A stretch of 64,000 nucleotides of DNA. It comes from JBFMAI01 sp040755725 (GTDB taxonomy: Bacteria; Planctomycetota; Phycisphaerae; UBA1845; Fen-1342). The stretch covers positions 35,696 to 99,695 of the forward strand of contig JBFMAI010000035.1 of assembly GCA_040755725.1 (NCBI GenBank), written 5' to 3'. How positions within the stretch are numbered: position 1 is the first letter of the stretch; each line of letters opens with the position of its first letter. Shown here piece by piece: positions 17,526 through 25,423 of this stretch. The notes under the pieces were generated by a model that saw only the letters and a program-made list of their open reading frames with translations, did no database searches and had not been told where the DNA came from. The translations under genes and the position numbers were made by a program.

Positions 17526-18059
17526 ATGACCGTCCCGCTGGATCCGGGACATCCTCTTCGCCGCCTGTTCGACGGACTGGTCGAGCAGGTCTTCATGGTG
17601 GAACTGGGCCTGTGTGATTTGCGGCTGACGGACTACCTGGGAGAATTGCTGGCCGAGTTCGTCCACGTGGATCGCATCCATCGGCTGCGGACGGTGGACG
17701 ACGAGGTGATCCGCGATTTGTCCCAGATGGAGGCGGCGGCGCGGATGGGCCCAGAGGCGCCGGATGCACGCCGGCGGCGCCTTGTGTACAAGTACATTGG
17801 GGACTATACGCTCTTCTGGACCGGGCTCTATCCCGAGCACTTGCGCCCACGCCACCAGGGCGGGATCGACCAATTCGACGTGTATCTCCGGCAAGGGAAG
17901 CGTTCGTATGGCATCGCCGGGGAGCTGACCGCTGCCCAGGACCAACCGCCGGCCGACGTGCTCATGCAGCTCAGCGAGCAGTTCGAGTACTGCGTACACG
18001 GACTGCACCTGGTCCGCGCGGGGTGGGAACGCCTGTCGCGCGAGTGCGACCCCAACTGA
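17526..18059 (+). CDS. Conserved-type hypothetical protein
   Basis: 177 residues, soluble, no Cys cluster and no signal. GAGAAGG lies about 7 bases before the ATG. The sequence is rich in helices (LRRLFDGLVEQVFMVELGLC; YLGELLAEFVHVDRIHRLRT), followed by RRRLVYKYIGDYTLFWTGLYPEHL and a QFEYCVHGLHLVRAGWERL helix at the end. It looks like a small all-helical regulatory or structural protein. No family is recognised with certainty. Confidence 0.75.
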   Translation: MTVPLDPGHPLRRLFDGLVEQVFMVELGLCDLRLTDYLGELLAEFVHVDRIHRLRTVDDEVIRDLSQMEAAARMGPEAPDARRRRLVYKYIGDYTLFWTGLYPEHLRPRHQGGIDQFDVYLRQGKRSYGIAGELTAAQDQPPADVLMQLSEQFEYCVHGLHLVRAGWERLSRECDPN

Positions 18060-18137
18060 CGGCCGCTACCTTCGACGCGCGCTCAACCCGCGCCAGCCGG
18101 TGGAACGCAGTTGCCCGAGGCCGGGGTCGTCAAGCCG

Positions 18138-21100
18138 TCAGCTTGAACGCCGCCGCCCGTGCCCGCGCGGCCGGCTGCCCAGCGCGCCCAGCGCGCTCAG
18201 CGACAGCATCAACGCGGAGGTGGCCGGGCACAGCCCCGCCGCCGGGCTCGGCTGCTCCGACTGGCCGGGCTCCTGGCCGTCGCCGTCCGTCGGCGTCGTC
18301 GGCGCGCCATCGGTTCCGGAGAGCCCGTGGAGCAATCCCAGGGCGTCGTTCACGACCTGCCGAACGTGGTCCACGTCCTCGCTCTCGCGCTGGCGGAGCA
18401 GGTCGATGAGACCGCGAATGAAGGCGGAATCGGCGGTCGGTTCGGGACGCCCGCTCTGGTCGTCGTCGCAGGCATCGCCGATACCGTCATCATCGGCGTC
18501 AAGCTGATCGGCGTTGCGCTTGGTGGGGCAGTTGTCCACGCAGTCGGGCACGCCGTCGCCATCCGCATCCGCATCGGGGACCCCGCAGCCGCAGGCGCCG
18601 GGCTCGATCTTGTCGGGGTCAGCGGGGCAGCCGTCGCAGGCGTCGCCCACGCCGTCGTCATCGCTATCCCGCTGGTCGGGGTTGGCGACCTGCGGGCAGT
18701 TGTCCTCGTCATCGGCGACGCCGTCGCGGTCGGTGTCGCCCCGCACCGTCAGCGTCGCCGGCGTGCTGCCCACCTCCCCGCACGCCCCCGTCACGCGGAC
18801 GGTGTAGCTGCCGGCGTCGGCGAGTCGCGCGTCGGCGATCGAGAGCACACGGGTCGCGGTCCCCGCGATGCGCCCGCCGTCGGACAGCGGTTGACCGTCC
18901 TTCAACCACACGTACTGCAAGTCCGCGCCGAGCGCGGTCACCGTGAAGCGGGCGCCGCGGCCCTCCAAGGTGGTCGCGTCGGCCGGCGGGCGGGTGATCT
19001 GTGTCGCTGCCGGCACAGTCAGCGCGACCTTCGGGCTGGCCACGACACCACAGACATCGGCCACTTTCACGTGGTACTCGCCCGCGTCCCCGGCCAGGAC
19101 CGGGTCAATCCGCAGCGCCGCGGCCGTCGCGCCGGCAATGTTCCCGCCGCTCACCAGCGGCTGGCCGTTGCGATACCACTGGTACGTCAGGGGGCCGCTG
19201 CCGGTGGCTTGCACCGTGAAGACCGCCCGGTCACCCAGGCACGCGGTCCTCGGCTTCGGCAACAGCGCGAACTCGGGCGCGGCCGCGTCGAGCTCCCAGG
19301 TGTCGCTCAGCGGCCCCAGCGCACCGGCGTCATAACCTCCGTGCAGCACCGTTACCTTTCGCACGCCGTCAAAGGCCATGCCGACCGCCGCCCGCGCGCC
19401 CGGACCGCGGGGACCGGGTTGCCATGCGCTGCCGTCCCAGTACCACAGGTCGTCCAGCATCGCGGGATAGGCGGCGCCCCCGGACAGCTCACCGGCCTCT
19501 CCGCCGAACAGCACGACGCCGCCGCGCGCGTCCCCGGCCAGGCCGTGTGATGCGCGCGGTGCGGGCCCGCCGGCGGCCGGCTGCCACGCGGAACCGTTCC
19601 ACAGCCACGTATCGCCGAGCGTCCCTTCTTCCCACGCGCCGCCGAACAGCACCACGCGCCGGTCAACCTCGGACAGCGCCAGCGCGTGGTAAGCTCGGCC
19701 GCGAGGGCCGGTGGCGTTCAGTCGAATCCACATTCCGCTGCTGAACACCCACGTGTCGGCGCGGAAGCCTTCTCCGTCGTACCCGCCGAACAGCAGCACG
19801 TCGTGACCGGCGGCGTCATACGCCATTGCGGCCCCGATACGCGGCGCGGGCCCGTCGCCCGTCACCTCCGTCCAGGTGCCCGCGACGCCGTCCCACAGCC
19901 ACGTGTCACCCAGAGAGCCCGCCACCCCCATTCCGCCGAACACCACGACCCGCCCCAGACCGCGGTCGTAGGTCATCGCGTGCGCGAACCGCGCCGGTGG
20001 CACGCTGCCGCTGACCTGCCGTCGCGTCCAGGCGTGCCCGTCCCACTCCCACAGGTCATTCCGCGGCTGCGAACCGTCAAAGCCCCCGAACAGCACGGTC
20101 ACGCCGCGACGCTCGTCAAAGGCAAGCGCAAAGGCGGAACGTGGCGGCGTGGGGCCCGTGGCGGAAACCTGGTCCCAATCCAGGCACGACGGTGCGCACG
20201 GATTGGGTTCACACGAAGTGCCCTCTCCCCGCCAGCCGCCGTAGGCCGCCAAGCAATCCACCTCCAGCAGCACTTGGCATTGACCGTCGGGGAAGCAGCA
20301 GGCGCCCGGAACGGGCGGGCACGGGTCGGGCTCGCACGGGACTCCCGGTCCTTGCCAGATGCCGCCGCCGGAAAGGCACTCCGCTTCCTCCAGGACCTGG
20401 CACTGCCCCGCGGGGAAGCAGCAGGCGCCGGTCGGCTGCGGACAGGGGTTCGGTTCGCAACTGGTCCCCGGTCCCTGCCAGACGCCGACGCACTCGAGCT
20501 CCGCGGTTACTGCGCACGAGCCGTCCGGGGCGCAGCAGGCGCCGAGCGGGGGGCCGGTGTCCTCGGTCAGACAGAAGCTCAGGTCAAACTCCTCGAACAC
20601 CGGATAGCCGTATTCGCGGTACGAGAGGCCGTTGCCCTCCGGCGACGTCATCCAATAGAACCAGCAACCCGGGTCGCCCATCCCCATGATCGAGACCCAC
20701 CCCGCGCTGACCGGGCAGCACGGTGCCAACTCATCCACGGAGAAATACAGGAGTTCGTTGCGGCCGTAGAGCAGGCCCGTGTGGGTGATGGTCGGCACCA
20801 CTTCGTACGCGCACAGCGCCTCCCCCGGGTGCCCCTCGACATCTGCGTGGAACGCGATGCGGAACACGGGCTCGCTGTCGACGCAATCCTGGAGCCCGTT
20901 CCCCGGATCATGGGCCAGCAGGCCCCACCAGTGAACGTCGCACACCGACGCAGGTGAAAGGAAGAAGTCATCGTAGCGCAGAATCTCCTGACTCAACTCG
21001 CTCAGGCCGACCTGCCACGGCGCGTTCGGATCGTGCGGGGTCTGTCCGTGGACCGTCCCCGGCGGGCACTCCTGCGCGGCCGACGACGAGATCACCGCCC

Positions 21101-21143
21101 CCATCAGCACGACGCCCATTACTCTAAGCACATGGCCGACCAT
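18138..21143 (-). CDS. Large secreted surface protein: GACC Cys repeats, kelch repeats, Ig-like domains, TSP3 repeats, C-terminal sorting-type tail
   Basis: ATG 21143 (GGAGG 7 bases before) gives 1001 residues with a signal peptide ending SSSAAQ. In order: an N-terminal domain (~25-205); three Cys repeats of the GACC-x-PDG type (~206-325); seven or so kelch-like units with VVLFGG and DTWLWDG (~335-620); two Ig-like domains with LTYQWYRNGQPL and LQYVWLKDGQPL (~640-815); calcium-binding TSP3 repeats with DSDDDGVGDACDGC (~818-925). The end is a Pro/Gly/Gln linker, then GLCPATSALMLSLSALGAL and an Arg-rich end. That tripartite end (Cys signature, membrane helix, Arg cluster) resembles exosortase/rhombosortase-type sorting tails. 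Probably an anchored adhesin-like or envelope protein. Confidence 0.82.
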   Translation of the reverse strand: MVGHVLRVMGVVLMGAVISSSAAQECPPGTVHGQTPHDPNAPWQVGLSELSQEILRYDDFFLSPASVCDVHWWGLLAHDPGNGLQDCVDSEPVFRIAFHADVEGHPGEALCAYEVVPTITHTGLLYGRNELLYFSVDELAPCCPVSAGWVSIMGMGDPGCWFYWMTSPEGNGLSYREYGYPVFEEFDLSFCLTEDTGPPLGACCAPDGSCAVTAELECVGVWQGPGTSCEPNPCPQPTGACCFPAGQCQVLEEAECLSGGGIWQGPGVPCEPDPCPPVPGACCFPDGQCQVLLEVDCLAAYGGWRGEGTSCEPNPCAPSCLDWDQVSATGPTPPRSAFALAFDERRGVTVLFGGFDGSQPRNDLWEWDGHAWTRRQVSGSVPPARFAHAMTYDRGLGRVVVFGGMGVAGSLGDTWLWDGVAGTWTEVTGDGPAPRIGAAMAYDAAGHDVLLFGGYDGEGFRADTWVFSSGMWIRLNATGPRGRAYHALALSEVDRRVVLFGGAWEEGTLGDTWLWNGSAWQPAAGGPAPRASHGLAGDARGGVVLFGGEAGELSGGAAYPAMLDDLWYWDGSAWQPGPRGPGARAAVGMAFDGVRKVTVLHGGYDAGALGPLSDTWELDAAAPEFALLPKPRTACLGDRAVFTVQATGSGPLTYQWYRNGQPLVSGGNIAGATAAALRIDPVLAGDAGEYHVKVADVCGVVASPKVALTVPAATQITRPPADATTLEGRGARFTVTALGADLQYVWLKDGQPLSDGGRIAGTATRVLSIADARLADAGSYTVRVTGACGEVGSTPATLTVRGDTDRDGVADDEDNCPQVANPDQRDSDDDGVGDACDGCPADPDKIEPGACGCGVPDADADGDGVPDCVDNCPTKRNADQLDADDDGIGDACDDDQSGRPEPTADSAFIRGLIDLLRQRESEDVDHVRQVVNDALGLLHGLSGTDGAPTTPTDGDGQEPGQSEQPSPAAGLCPATSALMLSLSALGALGSRPRGHGRRRSS

Positions 21144-21487
21144 CAGATATCCTCCGACCGCGCCATTCGCGCGGGACGGTTCCACCGGCGTCACGATCCG
21201 TGTTCGGCTCGGCCCGGCACGCCCAGTGTAGCACGATGCGCCGCGAATCCGCAAAAGGTGGCTGCGGCCGAGCGTTCTCGGACGGACGGCGGTCCCGAGT
21301 TCGTGCCAAGCGTCGTTCACCTTGTCGCGCGGCCGGGCCCGGGTGCTAAGTGGCGCCGTCGGTAACGTTTACGCTCTGTCCTCTTGCGTCGCTGGGGCGG
21401 ACGGGGCAAACTGTGGACACCGATTCGGCGGAACCCCGCACGCCCCGCGTGCCGATAATGTCATCGTCTGCTGTGCGCGGTGGAGCC
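21144..21487. other. Divergent intergenic region
   Basis: 344 bases between the kelch protein gene and the macro-like gene. GATAAT at 21456-21461 could be a -10 for the plus-strand gene; no clear -35 was found at 17 bases. Nothing else is recognised. Confidence 0.35.
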
Positions 21488-21892
21488 ATGATCGAAAAAG
21501 CCTGCGATCTGTGGATTGAGCCGGCCGAGTACCGCTGCATCCTCACCAGCGCTGCCGTCGCCAACGGTGAGGCGGTGTTGGAAACGCCCTCGGCCCGCAT
21601 CGCTGCCACGCGGTTCGCCGGGCTGGCGTTGGATCTTGGCCGACTCATTACGGCGCGCGGCAACCACGTTCACCTGTTGCGGCCCGGACTGTGCTCGTTC
21701 CCGATCAAGCAGTATCAATGGGCCGGCCCGTCGCTCCAGGTCATCGAGCGGAGCGCCCGCGAGCTGGCGGAGATCGTCGGCACCGCCAAGACGCTGTTGC
21801 CGCGACCCGGCTGCGGCGACGGCGAGCTCAAGTGGGAGGACGTCGCCAAGGCGCTCGCCTTCCTGCCGAACAACATCATCATCGTGCCCTGA
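21488..21892 (+). CDS. Macro-domain-like (ADP-ribose-binding type) protein
   Basis: 134 residues from ATG 21488. The second half follows the macro-domain pattern seen in DarG-like proteins: a SFPIKQYQWAGPSLQVIERS segment (compare N-F-P-T-K-x-H-W-x-x-x-S with a following helix) and LPRPGCGDGELKWEDVAKAL (compare P-x-L-G-C-G-x-G-G-L-x-W-x-x-V), then a strand IIIVP. Macro domains bind or hydrolyse ADP-ribose. The first half (GEAVLETPSARIAATRFAGLALDLG) is less typical. It faces the last T6SS gene tail to tail with 37 bases between. Whether it relates to the T6SS is unknown. Confidence 0.6.
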   Translation: MIEKACDLWIEPAEYRCILTSAAVANGEAVLETPSARIAATRFAGLALDLGRLITARGNHVHLLRPGLCSFPIKQYQWAGPSLQVIERSARELAEIVGTAKTLLPRPGCGDGELKWEDVAKALAFLPNNIIIVP

Positions 21893-21929
21893 CGTCGCTC
21901 ACTGCGCGGGCCGACATGCCCGCCCTTCA

Positions 21930-23744
21930 TCAGCGAATCTTGTAGCCCAAGACCACCGGCACGCCGCCGGGCAGAATGCGCGCCGGCGGCGTCACCGTCA
22001 CCGCCAACTGGAACGTGGCCGGGTCGTCCTCCAACGGGCGGGCTTGGACGGCGACCTGCTGTTCTTCCGGCGGTACGTCCGCCACCGTGAGCCAGTCGCG
22101 CACGTGGGCGAGCGTGAAGGCGACCAGTTTCTCCTGCGTCATGCCGGCCAGGTGCGGCTTGAGATCGAGCAACAGGCTGGACAGCCGGCTGGCGAAAAGC
22201 TGGTACGGCAGGCTGACTTCCAGCAGGGCGTGGCCCTCGGCGCGGACCGGCCGCGCGGCGCTGAAACCGTTACAGACCAGGGCTTCAGTGTCGTGACGTG
22301 CGCTGAGCAGGGCGTTGATGCCGACGGCGGCCAGCTCCTGCCCCTTGTCAATCGTCATCGTCGTGTCCGTCGGCCCGAGGGTCTTGTCGCCCTTCTTGCC
22401 GCCGATCGCGGAAGTGAACCCTTCCAGCCGCCCGACCAGCCCGGTCGGCCAGCCGGTTTCGGCGACGCTTTGCGCGACGGTACAGGCGGCGGCGACGGCG
22501 CCCGTGGCCCACACGCAGTCTTTGTCCGCGACACACGCTTCACGGTAGTTGAAGTCAATGTCGGCCTTGGCTTCCTGACCGTGCGGCGCGCGCAGCAGCC
22601 CGCGGCCGAAGACCACGCCGAGCGCGCGCGCGTACGGCTGCCCGCGGAGCGTCTTCCACTTTGCGAACTGCCATTGGTCGAATACCGACCGGATCGCCGG
22701 CAACGTCGGCACCTGCCAGGCGTGCTTGACGCCGAAGAACTCCGCCCCGACGCCCGTAAGGATGACGACGGGGAGGCTGGCGGCGTGCTGGGCGAGCTCG
22801 TCGAGGACTTCGAGATCGCGGGCCGTATTGCCGAACAGCGTGTCCACGATGAGCAGGTCGGGGGCCTCCGCCCCGTCGTCGAAGACGGGGTCGATCACGC
22901 GCGTGGTGAGCCGGTCGGTCAACGCCGCGCGCGGGGCGTGCAGCACATTCAGCCGCAGGCCCTTGCGAAAGTCGCAGTGCGCGACCAGGAAGGCCAGCGA
23001 ACGCCAAGCCGCTTCGAGCTGCTGGACGGGCGGCGCGTGGAGGACGGCATCGAGCCATGCGGTCAAGCGCTGGTCGATCTGGCCCAGCGTGCGGCGCAGC
23101 GCGGATGCTTCCTCGGCAGGAATCTGCACGCCGCCGCCGGCCGCGGCCGCGGAGACGATCCTGCCGATCGGGCTCTTGGGCGGCGGCGTTGGCAATCCCG
23201 GCGCGTCGCCGCCGAGGTCGAGTTGTCCCAGCAACTCATCGACGGCTTCTTCCGAGACCGGCGCGGCGGCGGGCGTCCAGTGCAGCGCCGCCGTGAGCCA
23301 GGCGAGGATGGGGTCGGCCGCCACGAGCTTCTGAACGGAGTTGTTCAGTTGCTCGAAGGTGGACTTGCCGCGCAGGCGGGCCACGATGCGCTCGCGGGCC
23401 TCCCACAGGCCCCTGGTGGCCGCGAGCTGGGCGAGCACCGCCGCCGGCTGAAAAGCCCTCAGCGAATCGAACTGGAGCGTGACCTCCACCATCACACTGC
23501 CGGGGGCCAGAGGGTCGGTCGTCTTGAACCGGACGGCGGGGCGGGCGTCGGCCAGGACGGTGTCGAAGTTGTCGGCGTTGCACTCGACGATCTGGTCCGG
23601 CAGGGGGCCGGACAGCGTGCCGTATTCCGAGCCGGCCAGGTCGCTGACCACCAACAGGCGGTAGGGGCGGTCGCGGGTAACCCGGAGCCCGTCGGGCAGC
23701 GGGAAATCGACCTCGACATCGGGCGGGAGAGGTTCTTCGGTCAT
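21930..23744 (-). CDS. Second T6SS sheath protein: TssB-like and TssC-like domains fused
   Basis: 604 residues. Residues ~20-140 follow TssB (PYRLLVVSDLAG, ECNADNFDTVLADARPAVRF, then LRAFQPAAVLAQLAATRGLW). After a Pro/Ala linker, residues ~215-600 follow TssC: QQLEAAWRSLAFLVAHCDF and LRLNVLHAPRAALTDRL parallel QKLESAWRGLWYLVSNTEF and MRIEVLNARKEDLLEDF of the ordinary TssC at 40226. Later SLPVVILTGVGAEFFG and FGRGLLRAPHG also match. Ordinary tssB and tssC are present, so this is an additional paralogue. It is the last gene of the cluster. It may mix into the sheath, cap it, or serve another contractile particle; the role is inferred only from similarity. Confidence 0.8.
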   Translation of the reverse strand: MTEEPLPPDVEVDFPLPDGLRVTRDRPYRLLVVSDLAGSEYGTLSGPLPDQIVECNADNFDTVLADARPAVRFKTTDPLAPGSVMVEVTLQFDSLRAFQPAAVLAQLAATRGLWEARERIVARLRGKSTFEQLNNSVQKLVAADPILAWLTAALHWTPAAAPVSEEAVDELLGQLDLGGDAPGLPTPPPKSPIGRIVSAAAAGGGVQIPAEEASALRRTLGQIDQRLTAWLDAVLHAPPVQQLEAAWRSLAFLVAHCDFRKGLRLNVLHAPRAALTDRLTTRVIDPVFDDGAEAPDLLIVDTLFGNTARDLEVLDELAQHAASLPVVILTGVGAEFFGVKHAWQVPTLPAIRSVFDQWQFAKWKTLRGQPYARALGVVFGRGLLRAPHGQEAKADIDFNYREACVADKDCVWATGAVAAACTVAQSVAETGWPTGLVGRLEGFTSAIGGKKGDKTLGPTDTTMTIDKGQELAAVGINALLSARHDTEALVCNGFSAARPVRAEGHALLEVSLPYQLFASRLSSLLLDLKPHLAGMTQEKLVAFTLAHVRDWLTVADVPPEEQQVAVQARPLEDDPATFQLAVTVTPPARILPGGVPVVLGYKIR

Positions 23745-23856
23745 GGGGCAGTCTCCATCGCGGGCCGAGCGATCCGAGCCGCGACCGTCAGGGAACGGAC
23801 GAACTGCATCTCACCGGTAGCCGCTCCCTCACGGTCGCGGCTCGGATTGGATGCGT
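23745..23856. repeat. Long palindromic repeat between the last two T6SS genes
   Basis: A perfect 17-bp arm ATCCGAGCCGCGACCGT (23772-23788) pairs with 23831-23847. The stem extends inward with eight of ten further pairs. It is a dispersed-repeat type common in planctomycetes and, in RNA, would be a large hairpin before the fused sheath gene. Confidence 0.7.
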
Positions 23857-23866
23857 GTGGGCCGCA

Positions 23867-24157
23867 CTACAGCCCTCTCACCGGATTGCGGCGGATCCAG
23901 TCGTCCACGTGCATGCGGATCGTGTACTCGGGCGTTTCACACCCGCCGCCGCCGAGCGCCAGGTCCACGATGCCCGAGGCGACGCGGCCCTCGGGGCCGG
24001 CGCCCAGGTTGGCGCGTCGGAAGCGTTCGTCCAGGTCATAGCCGGCGACCCGGGCCAGGCTGCGCATGTGCTCGATGACGGTGCCGCAGGCGTGCGGGTG
24101 ATACCGCAGGCGCTGAATCAGGTAGTCCTTGACTTGGGCTTCAACGAGCGAGTTCAT
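23867..24157 (-). CDS. Small T6SS-cluster protein of unknown function
   Basis: 96 residues from ATG 24157, which has AAGGAG at ideal spacing; the GTG two codons earlier sits on top of that site. The sequence has a helical N-terminus (SLVEAQVKDYLIQRLRYHPH), a Gly-rich middle and HVDDWIRRNPV near the end. It precedes the fused sheath gene and may be its partner. No family recognised. Confidence 0.65.
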   Translation of the reverse strand: MNSLVEAQVKDYLIQRLRYHPHACGTVIEHMRSLARVAGYDLDERFRRANLGAGPEGRVASGIVDLALGGGGCETPEYTIRMHVDDWIRRNPVRGL

Positions 24158-24243
24158 GTCCACTCTCCTTATCCTGCTTCACTTGGAATCGCTGGGGTCA
24201 TCGATCCATCCTTCATGAGGCTCCGGTGGCGGCGACGCGCGGC

Positions 24244-25380
24244 TCACGGGTTCACCCAGACCGCGTCGTCCCGCCACCCGTCCGATGAAGTCACGGTCGG
24301 GCTGCCGGCCTTCACGCGGATGAGGAACCACTTCTTGTGTTTCTTGTCCGGCGACAGGTACTCCGTGGTGTTGATGTAGTCGTTCTTCTTGACGCCGACG
24401 GCATCGAGGATTTCCCACATCGTCTCGCGCGTGTCCCCGAGCGACGCGAAGCCCCATTCCGTTTCCTTGTCCACCGGCCCCGGGCTCATGCAGCCGAGAA
24501 ACCAGTTCGGGAAATTGCCCGGGTGGATGAAGATGGAGGTCGTCCGCTTGGTCGATTTGGGGTTCTTGAGGATCCAGCCCAGCACGCCCAGGTCCCAGGC
24601 CGACGTCTCCTCGCTCCACGTGTACCCGACCCAGATCGCCGGATAGTCGGCGCGGCCCTGCTTGTCCGCGTGATTGCCCATGACCCGCACGTAGCCGGCG
24701 TAGGTGCCCGGGGCCAGCGTACACATGTCCAGGGTGTAAGCGCTCTTGTCGCTCTTCCAACGCTGCCAGACCGTCACCATCTTGTACTGGCGGCCCGTGC
24801 CCGTCGATTCACCCGGCTTTGTGCGGAAGGCGAAGTCGCCCCGCAGACCCCACTGATGGTCCGGGCTGCTACCGGGCTGCTTCACCGGGCTACGCCACTT
24901 CCAGCCCGCCTCGTCGATCTTCACCGGGAGCGGCAGTTGCCCGGCGGTCGGGAACCAGTACGCTAGGCCACGCTTCTCCGATTCGCCGAGGTGCAGCATC
25001 AGCGACTGCTTGCCCACGCGGACGCTCTTCTGTTCCTTGACGTCGAATTGGCACAGGCGATCGCCCGCCTCCAGGACGACTTCGCCCGTCGGCGTCTTGT
25101 TGACCCGCTCGGCCAGGTCCGTCGGCTCGCCGACGCCGAACCACGCGGGCGTCGCCACGCGCGGCTGCCAGAAACGGTAGAAACGAAACTGCGTGCGGTA
25201 GGTGATCTCGATTTCCGCGTCGGGCCGCGGCGTGTCGTCCAGCGTCACGCCCGTGCTGCTGCCGGTCACGGAACGCTTGCCCGTGCAGGCCGCCGCGGCG
25301 CTCGAATCAGGAACGAACGGCGGCCCCGCCGCCGCCTGCGCGGGCTTCTTGGCCGACTTGTCGCCATCCGGTGGACTCAT
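24244..25380 (-). CDS. Candidate T6SS cargo with DUF5675-like domain
   Basis: 378 residues without a signal peptide; residues 1-50 are Ala/Pro/Lys-rich. Towards the end LAPGTYAGYVRVMG and, ~80 residues later, IFIHPGNFPNWFLGCMSPG match the spacing of DUF5675 proteins (P-A-G-T-Y and I-H-x-G-N-x-P-x-x-x-x-G-C), a fold with an L,D-transpeptidase-like His...Cys arrangement. It follows the PAAR gene by 43 bases, with GAGG before the start. Position suggests an effector or an accessory protein acting on the cell wall, but no activity is proven. Confidence 0.6.
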   Translation of the reverse strand: MSPPDGDKSAKKPAQAAAGPPFVPDSSAAAACTGKRSVTGSSTGVTLDDTPRPDAEIEITYRTQFRFYRFWQPRVATPAWFGVGEPTDLAERVNKTPTGEVVLEAGDRLCQFDVKEQKSVRVGKQSLMLHLGESEKRGLAYWFPTAGQLPLPVKIDEAGWKWRSPVKQPGSSPDHQWGLRGDFAFRTKPGESTGTGRQYKMVTVWQRWKSDKSAYTLDMCTLAPGTYAGYVRVMGNHADKQGRADYPAIWVGYTWSEETSAWDLGVLGWILKNPKSTKRTTSIFIHPGNFPNWFLGCMSPGPVDKETEWGFASLGDTRETMWEILDAVGVKKNDYINTTEYLSPDKKHKKWFLIRVKAGSPTVTSSDGWRDDAVWVNP

Positions 25381-25423
25381 GCTACTGCCTCTGTGACGTC
25401 GTGGTCACGGCCGCGCCGGGCCC

